DNA of 64,000 nucleotides from Leptasterias polaris (GCA_037783415.1 JAZGTN010000051.1:1-64000); one strand, 5' to 3'. Counted from the first letter of the stretch, positions 9,323 to 23,900 are shown. Numbers and translations are program-made. The notes: generated by a model from the letters alone, not told the origin.

Positions 9323-10829
9323 GGGGTTTCGGCCTATACGCCGAAACCACCTTTGTTTTCGTCCTAATTTTTTTATATATTATACTTCTTTACGACAGGT
9401 CTTTTTCTCATATGTTTTGTACACGGATTTTGTTATCACTTGATCTCAGGAACTACAGTCTTAAAATTCACAAACAATATATCAAATGAAAGCATGGACT
9501 CTAACTTAGATCCAACACCAGTTTTTTTGAATGTGTTTTGTTTCTTTCTTGACGATATTACCGATTTAAAAACATATTTTTGAAAGAATTGTTCAATTGC
9601 TCCCATGTGTGATCGCGCGTAAAAGACACTGTACGTAGCATACGGTCCTCTTACACGACGATGTATAGAGTGCAACGCGATATCGTTCTGACCTTTGATT
9701 CTCACATTTATGGTTTGTCATCTAACGGTGGCAGGATATAGCGCCCTCTTGCTTCCTTTATACCATGTATGTAGTTCTCTGGAAGTGGAACTTGGGAAAC
9801 ACAAGAGGGTGCTATACAAGCTGACCATTAATATTTCTCAGATTTCTCAGCGCTCAAAGGGTTATCAATTAATAGCATCTTTCGTTCACCACAACCCTAT
9901 AGATACTTATTTCTACTCGTGTGAAACAATTCTCAGGGACACAAGAATTACAGAAGGCAGTTTTTGAACACACTAACGGCATATGTTACTTTTAATTTTT
10001 AATTTTTAATTTGTTATTATATTTTTTTTAAATGCTTTCAATTACTAATAATCATTACGTCACCACCTTTTATAGCGCCTTCTGTCAACGTGTGTTAAAT
10101 CTACACCTAAAGGTGACAATTTTTAATTTTCAGGGTTTTTGTTCGAAGGTATTGCATGGGGACAACTCTTATACCGTATTGTAGGTTATAATATCTTACT
10201 ATGAAAAAACAAGTTTTCGTCATCGTGACGTCATCAGTTGTCAGATGACAATCATTCAAAGTTTAATGTTTAACAAATTTATATCTTCTGAACCGCATGT
10301 CACAGAGTTATAATCTTTTTCCCGTTTTGTAGCTTACAGCACATGTACATGTACATGTAGCATTCTATTTTGAAATGTTATCTACCTTGACCTTTATTTC
10401 CGGTACAAACAGGAAGCTCTAAAATAAAATAAAACATATTTCCTTAACTGCATGTTAATAAGTCGAGTTTCTTTGTGCCGTCTTGTATCATTTGACATAA
10501 TTGACATTTTATTCAAAACTTGACCTCAGTATGACTTTTCCTTCCGGTCCAAACAGGAAGTTCAAATTTAAAAACTCATATCTCCTCAACCACATGTCAT
10601 AAAGTCATTATTTTTGTGCAGTCTGCTAGCTTATGACACATTTGACATTTTATTGAAAAACATGACCCTCCATTTAACCTTTCCTTCCGGTTCAGACAGG
10701 AAGTTCAAATTAAAAAAAAACAACTAAATGTCCTGAACCACATGTCGTAGAGTTATATTTCTATTTTATCTGTTTGTTCCATCAACCGAAACCCCCCTGT
10801 GTTCGTTTTTACGAACACCTGATCTCTAG
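9323..10829 (+). mobile_element. Hairpin-capped modular element, copy 2
   Basis: It starts with the stem GGTTTCGGC/GCCGAAACC (9325-9350) and ends with the stem GTGTTCGT/ACGAACAC (10799-10818), then CTAG at 10826-10829 and T. Inside, a ~144-bp module beginning TTCCGGT(N)4-5ACAGGAAG occurs at 10398, 10542 and 10685, each followed by a CCACATGTCATAAAGT-like block. One GTGACGTCATCAG lies near 10222. Confidence 0.6.
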
Positions 10830-10967
10830 TTTTTATTTAACATTTAAAAAAATGTGGACAGTAATACATGTGGGCTAGTGAAAAAACCTGCGGGTGACCT
10901 AGCCCTATTAATAGGACTCTTCTCTGTGCTGTAATGTACACAGATACAGAGTCCTAAATAATAGTGC
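10830..10967. other. No recognised gene
   Basis: A short GGGCTAGTGAAAAA block at 10871 recalls the host repeat near 8240 and 8840. Nothing else is seen. Confidence 0.4.
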
Positions 10968-11585
10968 CTGTTTCTGGGGCGAAAAAATTTCAAAGCTTCA
11001 TAACTCAAATCTTACCTGCAAGAAGCAACTAATTTCACCGGATTCTCATTCCATGGCGGTATACATTTTTTTGCGGTGGGTTTTGGACGTCATATATTCT
11101 TCATTAATCCATCATTTTCATGAAATAATGCAGCTCTCAACGTTAACAAATTCTGCAAACTTTAAACACTTTTTATTAAAAAGACCCAAGACGTGGGTAA
11201 TTGTGTGTGTTCGCGTACTGCGCAGGTGCTGATTACGCATAACGCGCAATCGCGCCAAATTTGTATCGCACTTTTTGACTGCACATCCAATGCAACTTAA
11301 GATATGCGCGTCATGCATCCTGCGTCTTACACGCGAATGTATGCGTACGCACGACAGACAACTGTGAAAAGACGAACAAAAAGGGTATTTTTTAACGTTG
11401 AGAGCTGCATTATTTCACGATAATGACAAATTTATGAGGAATGTATGACATCCAAAACCCACCGCAGAAAAATGTTCGCTGCCATGGAATGTGAATCCGG
11501 TGAAATTAGTGGCTTCTTGCTGGTAAGATTTGAGAAATGAAGCTTTGAAAATTTTCCGCCCCAGAAATGGAACCTGATATCCAGG
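10968..11585. mobile_element. Long-TIR MITE, ~620 bp
   Basis: Arms of about 180 bp (10968-11148 and 11395-11585) are inverted copies sharing TTCTGGGGCG, CACCGGATTC, CCAAAACCCACCGC and AACGTTGAGAGCTGC. The loop holds GCGC-rich sequence and no ORF of note. Confidence 0.75.
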
Positions 11586-11900
11586 ACGTCACTGTACATT
11601 GTAATGCGAAAGTGAAAGGCCGCCAGGGCTACGGGTGACCCAAAATTTTGGTTGACTCGTCCAGCCGGCGAGTGAAATAAAATGTTAAGGGAATCCTGTA
11701 TTGGCTTATGCACTGTTGGATGTGTAATAAAAATAAATAAAGAAATGAATTAATAAATACATGTAACTCTAAATACCCGTTGTAGAAACAATGCAAATAT
11801 CAGCACTACATGTATAAGTGCCCATCTGTGGTGGATACCGGTGCTTTAATTATAAGTGTAGAAATATTATTACATGTATCTTGTATTTTGAATTGACCAG
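11586..11900. other. Spacer before the first UTP14 exon seen
   Basis: AT-rich with TACATGTA copies. I looked for an upstream exon coding the acidic N-terminus of UTP14 and found none here. Confidence 0.4.
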
Positions 11901-11971
11901 GTGATGCCTGAAGGAAGTAGAAGTCACTCTAGCCTGCTGGATGCCATTGCTTCACTGGATACCAATAAGAG
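11901..11971 (+). CDS. UTP14: UTP14 exon a
   Basis: Codes GTG-ATG-CCT onward to LLDAIASLDTNK, ending two bases into a codon at AG/GTACAT. The acceptor is TTGACCAG. It matches the LLEAISSLDG region of vertebrate UTP14. The ATG at 11904 is in frame. Confidence 0.85.
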
Positions 11972-14900
11972 GTACATGTAGGATATGTTTAAGACATCAA
12001 GTTCTAGTATCGCTTCTTGCATTGCCAGTGTTGAAAAGTTGTCACTACAGTTTACAATTTGTGAGAAATCATTAACTTGCTGTAGAAATTACAGCTCATA
12101 TTCATATATGTACATGTACCTCCTACATGAATTACATATACGTATGCATACACTCCTAACTCGGAGACACTTTGGGTATCTTTCAGTACATACAAATATG
12201 TACATGTACATGTACTATTTAAAAGTCATGTACATGTAATACTAATACATGTAGGTTTAAATTTGTATGAAAATGCAATCTACATACATGTAAGGTTTTG
12301 GGTAATACCATGTACATTACAGTTGACTCTTCTTAGACAAGGTTGTAAGTTTCAAACTTACGGTTGATACAACGTAAAGGTTTTTTCCCTGAACCACCTC
12401 GGTGGTTTTTTAAAATGTACTTATGCACAGTAGTACATGTAGCAATAACACCAATGATACATGTACCAGGTCATGATGAACAACACAGCTTTGATGAACA
12501 ACACAAAATTAACCATACTACATGTACGTGTACCAATCATACATTACAGTACAATAAAAAGATTTTTTAGAAAATTTAGAGGTTTTTGTTAGACATACAT
12601 GCACATTTGTACATGTATTGGTACATGTATCATTTACAAATCTTTATAATTTACTCAATGACAAGAATGTAGCACAAAGAAAAAAAAGGTAATGAAAAAA
12701 TGGTCTGGTTTCTCTATAGTTTCCAACACCTCAAAGACTTAAGCATCAGATTTGTCATGTTTGTTGCACTGCAGTTGTGAAGATAACCACACCACTTTGG
12801 TTCCTAAAATGCGACATTTCACAAAGTTCTGCCAATGTTCAAAAAGCTATGAGTAAACATAAAGTTCAGTCTTTGTGGTGTTGGTAACTGTAGAGAATCC
12901 AGATTATTCTTTTTATTACTCTTATTTTTAGTTTCTGTGGTTAACCAACATTACCAATGTTGGAAAAAAGGTTGAAGACAGTTTGCAGACATATGTAATA
13001 TGCTGTCAAATTACAATCTATACCATTTTAAGTGGCCCTAACGTGTTTATTGCTATCCCATAAACCTCATGATGTATTTTATTTTATTTGTTTGTCAAAT
13101 GTTTTTCTATGGGTACATTATGTCTGATTTATTCTTAAGGTTTCTGTCCTTTTTAGAGCTGTTACTGTTACTTCTCTTTTAACTTGTAGGCAGAAAATGA
13201 TGCAGAGATCAGAAGCAACTGCAGAAGTATCGGAGTTTACTTTCACCAATCCAGAAGGTATGTACATGTACATGTATCATGGATAGATGCAGTCAATAAC
13301 ATCTCCTGATGGCAAGAAACCTTGAGGCTAACTTTGACTAGTCTGTGAGCCAGGGGCTGAAATTTCACATAATTGCAAAATGCCTCTGTCGTGTTGAGGG
13401 GAGTATACATGTAGTATAGTATAATGTAGTTGTTTATTGTCACATCACATAATTCTACACAGTGAAATTCATTTTAGATAAGGCCGGACACCATGCAGGT
13501 GCTGCTTGTATTTTCAATTAATGACCTACTGAATCATATAGAACAAACCTGCACCACAACCTTCTCTTTACTTTTCAAACAACTGATTATTGTACATGTA
13601 TGTTAACAGGGTTATATCTACATTATAGCGGTCGGGCGTAGCCGGCACAGACTCCTGCCGGCCGGCTCTAAGCTAAATTTTACAGCACACCGGCCGGTAC
13701 AAAAATATCACCAAAAAGACATAAGCCAATATGAAAATTGTGTATTTTTATCTGAAAGACAGCAAAGAGCTACTTGCATTTTTGCATTTAATGTTCAAGA
13801 ACTCACAATCATGCTGAATACAGCACATTCACAGTCTTCGCTGCCAAGAAATGGAATGCATACTCCCACACTGTTCTTGGTGAGCAGCAAAGCAGAGTGA
13901 GCCTATACAGATGTAATGAAAATTTCTCAAATCAATGGTTGAGTGCATACTTGATTTCCCCACCCCTAACATCAGTTTATCAAATGATTGGTTTTCTATT
14001 ACATGTAGTCATTGTTTTTCTATCGGGCGGTCAGCAGCTTGCCATGGCAGCTTCGCTGCTTTACAATGTAGTTTGTTTTTTGTGTCAACAAACCCAGCGA
14101 TACTTGTTACATTTTATAGCTGAAGAAAAGTTGTCCCACCCTAGATAAATCCATATGAAATCAAGGTGGGTGGGGTGGACTATTTATCTCAGCCAATTCA
14201 TACATTGTATGTGATTTTACCTTTTCCCCATTGGTTCTGCAATATAAGTGAACATTTTAAGCCTGTGACGGTTAAACATTTAAACGGTTAACCGTTTACA
14301 AAATCACTATCCGTTTAGTAAATTACTGACCGTTTAAACGAAACGAAAAATAAAAAAATTAGCTTTTCGTTTTTGCTGCCGTCATCACTGTATTTTTCTG
14401 TGTAAAACAATTTAGATTAGTTGAAATTGCCGGACAACTACTGTTGAACGGCCCGATACTTTTTATCTTCGGCGAGTGCAGTCTGTCAGAAGGCTGAAAA
14501 TAACTTGTTTATGGTTTCAATTTGCTGACAAGCTTTTGGTCGGCTCTACTGTGGGTGCGCGTGATTGGCACACATGCTCAGCAGACCTACATGATGTACA
14601 TGTAAGCAGCAGACAGGAAATGGGATCACAGTGGAGTGTAAACAGTACTGCTCCTTCAGAGATGCCGAAGATGATCGGCTTGGGTTTTTGTCTACCACTG
14701 GGCATGTTTCAAAAGTGGTCACCCAAACAGTCAAAAATTGAAAAGCTCTATCCAATAATTTCCTATGTTTATATTTGAAGGTAATATCCCTAATTTTACA
14801 AATATGTAAAAAAATATATAATTTTTTTTATAAATAAGTCCTTAAAAAAAGTTTAAATAAAGGATTTGATAAAAAGATGCATGTCGGACGGAATTTTTGC

Positions 14901-17900
14901 GGTAAGTAAAAATACCCTTGAATGGAAAGCATGCAATGTGCTGAATTTGTTCTTTCCCCATGAAAATAATAACTTTGGACCCATCCGCCAATTTAATATG
15001 CATGTTACAACTTTTTCCAGTGTAACAATTTTTTTTTACTCAAATAAGAGATTTTCAAGTCTTAAATTTCCGTCCGACATGTTCCAGATTCCTAAAAAAA
15101 AAAAAATCAAATTTGATCTTGGTAAAATAAAAGTGAAATTGTTGTCAACTATCAATAAACAGCACAAGCAATAATTTAAATCAAATATTTTAAGGTTCAA
15201 TTGTTTTCCCCAAAAAATATAGCATTGGGAAATATTTTCCATCCGACATGATTTGCGCATGTCGGATGGAACTGTGCATGTCGGATGGAATTGTGTGTTT
15301 GTGCTCACCCCAAAAAGCTTCACCCAGAGAAAGATATTTGGTGTACAACAAAACAACCCTTTAAGAAAGTGAACTTGAAAAGAACAGATGAATTTTGAAA
15401 GTTTTAAATACAATAAAACACATGTTTTGTTAATTTATTTACCCTAAAAGAAAGCCCTCATTATGTAGTATTCCGTCCGACATGATTATTTAGTTAATGT
15501 CACACAGTCACAACCCAGTGTTTTCTAAACAGACTAGATGGTCCAGCATCATAATGTTCAATATAACACACAACTCACACAGGCATTTGACTCCCCAGAT
15601 TGATAGAGATTTACCCACTTGTCATGTACAGCACATACATGTTGAAGCACATGTGCTTTTAGGCCTATATGTGTTGTGAATTTTAAGCGCACACTTGTGT
15701 ATCTGCCATTTGACATACTGCACAGACCACTGTCAGATCTCCAGGAGGTAAGGATGACAAATAATGTTGGTCACTTAACTACATTGATAATACCCCCTTC
15801 AGTTCCAATTCCTGGAACAAGAAAGTGAGGTATGTTGAACAGTTGGTGAAGAAAGACAACGTTCTTCTGAAGTTCTATACAATAAGTCCCCAGGGGAACA
15901 CATGTAACACTGCAGATGCACACACTATACATGTGTACCTTTCAGTGAAATAGATTACAGTGTTCAGAACTCCACAGATTCTCAGGTTGACGATACGACA
16001 CCAACAACCTGTGACAAGGGTGAATCTAATGTACATGTAGCTTCCCACTTGTAGTTGGTCAATGGTATGCTGTTTACTTTGAGTGTTTCTTGTATTGGTA
16101 CATTGGTATGATCATTCAGTTGGACGAAATCACAGGCAAAGCCAAACTTGACTTCCTCCAGCAAAAACATCAACAGAAACACCAGTGACGAGTCATGGGT
16201 TGACAAGGATGATATCTTCTACAAACTCACCAAATCTCCTTCTCCACTCATTTTCAAGAGCATCAACTCTGATAATGAGTGAGGCAGATTTCAATCAAGT
16301 GAAATTTACTTTTGAATCAAGATATATGCATTAAAGGCACTGAACACGTTTGGTAATTACTCAAAATATATACAGTATTATCATAAAAACTTACTTGGTT
16401 ACCAGCAACGGAGAGCTGTTGATAGTATAAAACATTGTGAGAAACGGCTCCCTCTGAAGTAACGTAGTTTTTGAGAAAGAGGTAACTTCTCACTAAAATA
16501 ATAAAAGACTTCATGCATGAAGCCTTTTATTAGCATCTGAAAGCACACAAAATTGTGCAACAAGGGTGTTTTTTCTTTCTTTATTTTCTTGCAACTTCAA
16601 TGACCGATTCAGCCCAAATTTTTACAGGTTTGTTATTTTATGCATGTTGGGATACACCGAGTGACAATACTGGTCTTTTATAATTACCAAACATGTTCAG
16701 TGCCTTTAATAGGCTACAGAGTGATGGCATACATGTAGTGAATGAACATAAAAGTACATGATAGAAAATGAGAGAAATAAAAAAATAGGTACAGTATGCA
16801 CATGTACGCAAGTGAACCCAACATGACCATCCTCGGATCCTCGGATCGTTATAATTAACTAGTGGGTTATCACTAGTGTTTCTGTTAAAGATGTTTTTGT
16901 CGTATGATGTTATTTAGCATTAACCTTGTTTTTGTTTTTTTTAAGGAAACAACAATTCAATGTAACGTAAATGTTTGTACAGTAGACATCTGATACAATG
17001 TTGTTCATTTAATAGTGTAGACCCATACACACAAAGCTTGGTAAATATCGAAAACCTACATGTAGTTTGCATACTGATTACTGCGTGTGTCACAATTTTT
17101 GCCCACACTGCAAGAAAAATGACGTCCCACTGTTCATCGTTCTTCAAACTGTTGAGCCAGACTTCAAGCTTATCTAATTAAAGTGAACCTGAGGCCCTAT
17201 CAGCAATTTCAAACATTTAATATGTTCAATACTCAATTCAATATTTGGCCCTGTGATGGTCTTTTATAGTTTTAACTTTGTGTAACTCATATTTTACTCT
17301 TGACCATGTCGGACGGAAGAAAGCATGTCGGACGGATTTTTTTCCAAACTTTCAAGCATAATTTGTTATTTGCCAGGCATTTTTTTCTTTTTCATGTCAA
17401 AATAGTAAGCTCACACAAGTTACTTAAAAATTATATTAAAAAAACTAGGGTTCAGTGATTTTTTTTGGGTGGTCAACATCATAATTCCGTCCGACATGTT
17501 CCATTCCGTCCGACATGATGTTTATTCTACTGCACCTATTTAATTAGCAAACTATAAAACTTGCAATTGTGATACCTTTACATGAAGAATAATTGTTACT
17601 GTTGCTAATATGGTACCTGAGTAAAGAAAACTCTGTTAAGTTTTGATAAAATTTTAATTTGTTTATCAAAATCCCAGAAGATCCATTTTTATCGATTCCG
17701 TCCGACATGTTGACGTTTTGTCCCCAAAAAAGAAAACAAAGTTGTTAAGTTGGAAAAAAAATGTTTTGTGACATTATTGACAGTCTGTGTATTAGCATTG
17801 ATACAAAAACATTTATTCAAAAATCCTCAACTAAAAATTGTAGCAAGTTTTTCTATCGAATTCCGTCCGACATGATTTTGAGACTTTTGAAACAAGCCCC

Positions 17901-20900
17901 ACTGTGGTCACAATAAACAGACACAATAAAATGTAAGCTTTTTTTTTCATTGGGGGGGGGGGGTGGTCCCATGTCTCCTAAACACCTTGTTCAGTTGCAT
18001 TTCTATGTTCAGCGTTTGCGTGAGCCTCGACTTTATATTCCGTCCTGTAACTTACTCCAGTGTTCTCTTTTATTTAAAGTGTTTTAAATTTAAATTGTTT
18101 TCGACTTGTATCATAACCGCTCTACAAAATTGAATTACTTCGATCAAAAATTCAAAATGCTGCGCAAGTCAATCAGCCAGGTTTGGAGTAGTTTAGAAAA
18201 GATCAACGAAGACACTTTGTGTAAAATCTGCAATGCTATTCTAAGCTTTAATTGATGCATCCAATGAGAAATGTGTTCTTCAAACTTACATGTACATGTA
18301 CATGTATGTATATTGCCTAGTTTGCCTTACAAAGGACGGATCAGGTTAGACATTGACTTTGCATTATTCATCCGGGTACCGTCGCCTCTTCCCGCCAATA
18401 TAAGTTTGAATACATTATTGCACACATCTTTACGAAGAGGAAAAAATGGTTGACATTATTTAAGATGTCATGAACGCTACAAGTAAAAATAACTTGTACA
18501 GGTAGTTTGTTGTAGAGCTCGACTGGATTCTTGTAAACTTTTTTTAAACCACAATCTACCGGTTTTGGCTATTTTGTTGTTGTTGCGGTTTTCAAAATGT
18601 AACAGTAAACATGTTTTGGTTTTATCAGAAGTGTTGGAACTAAATAAGGCATCAATGCTTTTGGTGAAGTTATTGGATGTTTTTATAGGCCTGAAGAATA
18701 ACTCTTAAATTTCAAATGAATTGTTGGGAAAATTTCCGGGCCTCTTCTTCCCTCGAGCGCGACTTGCCGCCCTTCCAAACACTTTGATGTTTTGTATGAA
18801 AGAACTTGTGTCCATGATTGATAGTGCAAAAAAAAAACGTCGTATGGGCTTACCAATCAGCATCCAGTACAATGTACATCGTACTCGGGCTAGGCCCAAG
18901 ACAAGAAAAACATGTGGGAAAGGAGAAGGGGCCTGGAAATGAGTTTAACCGCTGTGAAATGTGTGAGTCACACTATACTCGTTGTTCTTGGAAAAGTCGA
19001 GCGTCGATGACATCATCTCAGCCACGCAACATCCAATGAAACTTTAGGATTCACATGGGAGTGGCTGCTGATAATCTATGGACAGTGTAGTGTTCACGTG
19101 ATCACACTTGTAATATGCAAATGAGTTGACCTCGTGTAAGGTTACATGGGGAGAGGGGGGAAAACCTAAGGAACAGAGAATAAAGCACATATTGATGCAG
19201 AGATTAAATTCGTCTCTATAGTGTTGGTTTAACCCGTTTACTACAATGTAGTAAGACTCTACAATTGGCGACGAGGATAAACATCATAGCAACTTTTGGA
19301 AAAGTTGTTGTGAAATTGAGGAAAAGTGCAAAACACTGATGAAAATGGCGCAGAATATTCAGCTGAACGGAGTCGAGAAGTTTGACCCACACGGTGACCC
19401 TGCACAGTTGAGACAAATGTGGCGGCGATGGTTGCGTGGTTTTGAGTACTTTGCTGTTGGAAAGGGAGTCACAAATCAAGGACAGAAGAAAGCCCTTCTA
19501 CTGCATTGTACCGGTGCTGATGTTCAAGATATTTTCTTTTCCCTGACGGAGGAGGAGGGAACAGACGAGTATGATAAAGCCGTGAAAACCTTGAACAAAC
19601 ACTTTCGAGGTGAAAGTCAACGTGCCGTACGAACGCTATGGTTTTCGTAGCATGGAACAGGCGTTCGGTGAAACAGTCGATCAGTACATAGTGAGGCTCC
19701 GACAGAAGGCATTATTATGCGATTTTGACAAGTCGGACGAGGAGATCAGGGACCAGGTGATCAGGGACCAGGTGATTGCACAATGTAAGTCACATAAAAT
19801 TCTAACCAAACTATTGGAAAAGGGGCAATCATTAACACTTGACCGTTTGAGGATGATCGCAATAAATGTAGAATTGACTGAGAAACAGTCCAAGGATATG
19901 GAGGCGAAGAAACCAGACTATGGTCCACATGTTAATGCTGTAAGGCGACACAAGGGCTCTGACTATGAGCAAAAGAGGAAGAATGGTGAACATGGAGATG
20001 CCAGCAAGGGTTATAGAGGCAGCGCTGGGACAAAACAACACGCCAACAGTGATCAGTGTTTCCGTTGCGGACATCGAGGACATTATGCCCGTGATCAGGA
20101 GTGTCCAGCCCGAAGTGCGGTGTGCAACAAATGCGGAAATCACGGACATTATGCAGTTGCTTGCAAGACCCAGACAAGCAAAAACAGAAAAGACAATTAC
20201 GAGCAAAAAGATGCAAAATGGAGAAATAACAAAGGACAAAAATGGAATGGACCAGGAGGAAAAGTTCACACAGTGCAAGAAGACACTGATGGTAGTGACA
20301 CTGAATTTGCATTCCATGTACATGTACATGTAGGCATGGTGGGAAGTAATAAAGAGGAAAAGGTCAAAGTAAGTTTGGGGCAGGGCATACCAGTGGATGT
20401 TATCATTGACAGTGGAGCTTCAGTAAATATCATTGACAAAAGTCTGTGGGAGGAATTGAAGAGTAAAAGAATTCAGTGTAAATCTGAAAGAAGCAATAAG
20501 AAGTTGTATGCATATGGATCAACAAATCCATTAAAGGTTCTTGGTAAATTTGTAACCAAAATTAGAATTGATGGTATGACTCATGGTGACACTGAAATAG
20601 AAGCAGATTTTTATGTCAAGAAAGTAAAGGGCCTGCACTTCTAGGTAAAGATACAAGTGTTGAAGTAGGTGTGCTTAAGATTGGTATAAACCTTGTGGCT
20701 GGAGAAGTGATAGATAGTTATCCAGAATGTTTTCAAGGGGTAGGAAAGTTGAAGGATCATAAGCTCAAGTTGCACATTGACAAAGAGGTTGGACCAGTGG
20801 CACAACACAGCACGAGGCATATTCTTCAAAATATGGACCATTTTACAACCGCAAATGTCATTTTTCAAAAAAATCTTTTTGACCTTGTAAGATATTTTAA

Positions 20901-23900
20901 ATAATTGTATACATATTTAAGTTTACCAAAATGTTCATGTAAGGATAGTTCAGTTAGTTTTCATCTTGCAGTGGTCATTTTAAAAAGTAGAGTCTCCAGC
21001 AGTGAAACATGTGGTTATTTATATTTAGTTCAAAGATAGCACAAGAAAAGCACAAGGAACATTCATTCTTTTCTATGGTGAGGCCCAACTGATGTACAAT
21101 AATTTCAAATAAAAATTTAAAAAACTCAACAAAACATCACACACAGAAAATATAAGCCTGACTTCTGTCAGAAGAGAGCATAACATTGACGGAAAAACTA
21201 AGCAAATATTGTCTGTTATTAATTTATTTCTGGCACAACACTACCGTAATTTCTCTTAAATATTTGCAGCCTCTCATACCTAAAATCTTAAAAAAAAAAA
21301 AAATTGTCAAGCTTCCCTAATTTTTGGCTAAAAACACGCAGTTTCGAACGTCATTTTTGACGGAAAAAATGACGTTTGAGAAAAAAAATGACGGAATTTG
21401 CATGACGTTCGAGAAAATTGACGGAATTTATTGCAAATGACGTTCGGGACTTTATTACCTTCGCGCAATCCACATCAAGCGTACTTGAACATAAGTTGAT
21501 TTAGTTTCCAAAAACTAGCGTTCGGAAGGAAGTATTTCCGTTAATCATCTCAGATACATTTTGGTTTTTCATCTGGAGCTGTCCGATGGATTCTCGAACG
21601 TCAGTAAGTATGAGCGTGATTTAATTGACAGATTTATTTTGCACACGTACTGTATGAACAGAAAACAAAACATGTGTGAGTCGAACTTACCCCCTCTGTT
21701 AACTTAACTGGCCTAACTGCAATTGAGGACAATAGAGGGGGTAAGTCAAGTCAAGGGTTAATTTACAGGCCGATCGGTAAGTTCTCGAACGTCACGTAAA
21801 CAAATTGACGGACGCTGAAAAAATTTCGGCGCTGCAAATTTGAAAAGGGGATTACTCTTATTGTTGACCAGGTATCGTAGTAGTCATTGTTTCAAAATAA
21901 TAATTATTTAAACGTGTTCTCATCATATTTGTTTTGAATTTATTGAATGTTTGAAACTTTGGTTAATTGACATGTTTTTTATTGTTGAAATTTGTGACGG
22001 AAAAAAATGACGTTCGGGAATTCGCGAAAATTATATATATATATTTTTTTCTCTTGCTGTTAAAGTATTTGGCATCAGCCCCCACAACCTGAGCATGCAA
22101 AAGAAAATATGTACCTCAGCAAATATAAAAATGTGATCATTTAAATACCTCTACATCTATAGTGGTAGTTGAAGTCCGTCAAAAATGCTGACGTTCGAGA
22201 CTCCAAACCTTTTACCTCGATTTAGTTGAAAGACATCGGTTGTCAATATTGTGTATGATAACATGTCAGGTACCTCCTAGTTAATTACACTATATAAAAA
22301 TAAAAATTAGCTTTCACTTATGAAAATATAAGGGTCCAATTTTCAGGCTTGCAAATGGTGCATATTTTGAATAATATGCCGTATGCATTTGAAAGAAAGT
22401 TAAATTAGTTTGCAGCTGTATGCTAAATAGCATTAAGAAACTCAACCCAGAAAATGACATTTTAACAGCAGATAACAAGTCGGTTGTACGGACTCTGTTT
22501 GTGTTTGTACACATACACATAATTTACATTTCAGTACTGACACAGTACTTGTACACTGGGACTTAAAGGAGGCTTTACTGCTGTGACGGGCAGGAAAAAC
22601 GTAATTTTTATGTTTCACCAGTGACTTAATATATTCATTTATTCAAACATCTCAAACCCCGGATCGAGCGCCCCCTAGCGGTGGCTTGATTTTCAAATTT
22701 ATCAAATTGGGTCATTCTACTCTATGATGTCGGGAGGAAGACACATCTTTTGAATTCTGTTATTTCTCCGACAGGTATGATCTTTTCTAATTTATTTAAC
22801 ATTTTCTCTTTTATCATAAATAGCAGTTACTTAAACAATCCCTTGCATTTATATTTGTTTTATACCTTTAATTAGATTTATCGCCACTTTTTAATGTTGT
22901 TTTGTCAAGATTCCGAATTGAGATTCGTCAATCGAGAGTTCCGCCCTAACTCGGGACTCAGTTTAATCAACCTTCTCTTTATTTATTTCCTATTAGTTTG
23001 GATTATTAGAAAGAGAAAGTCGAGCTCTTTAGTAATACTTCTTGTAATATATTTTGTACAAGTTTGCAAGGTTTTTCATTTAATAGATATGTGTTTCCAA
23101 GATGGCGGACGCCATAAAGGTTTTGGCGGGAACCTGCCAAGAGACAAGTTATTTTACTTTAGTTGTACATTTGATGTTGCCATCCAACTACAATTGTTAT
23201 TGATGGCCATAGTTGATAATTATTCGTTTTGGCATTATAATACCTTTTCTAGCGATGTGTCTTGCTCTGAAATGTGTAATCCCCGGGGCCGAGAGAAACC
23301 CGCCCCGTAGTCTTTTATGAATATTGTTAGTTATGCCTTACTTTCGGAATAACTCGTAGACATAGATACTGTATATTTTAACGTTTAATTTATTACAATA
23401 TTATTAATTACTCAATTATTAGATTCTACTCTATGATGTCGGGAGGAAGACACGTCTTTTGAATTCTGTTATTTCTCCGACAGATATGTGATAAAAGAAA
23501 ATAAATCTTCTGAGGAAAGAATAGTCGTTTCTGCAAATAGTAATATTTAACCCCGGTCACACTGCAATGTGAGAATGATAAAGCAACCACAATGATAGAA
23601 ATACTTCACTGTTGACTTTAAATAAACAAAGCTGTTTCATTAGTTGACTCTTTTTACACCATGACATTTTCCTACTTAAATCTGATTTCTAATTTATTTA
23701 CCCTTAAAAAAATACTACAAAATGATTCTTAAATAGCTTGAAACGGCTTTGAGAGCCTAATACATGTAGGCCGATAGTAGTGTATGTCAGCTCTGTTCTC
23801 AATATGATTTTCCTACTTGTTTTCAAGGGGCAGGTATCTATCATGCCTTCTACATTTATGCCTGTTACACTGTCATGTACCACGGACACTCTTATGGCAT

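Noticed and set aside
22894..23310. 138-codon ORF
   Set aside because: No recognised family, odd composition, and it lies between direct repeats of a probable mobile element.
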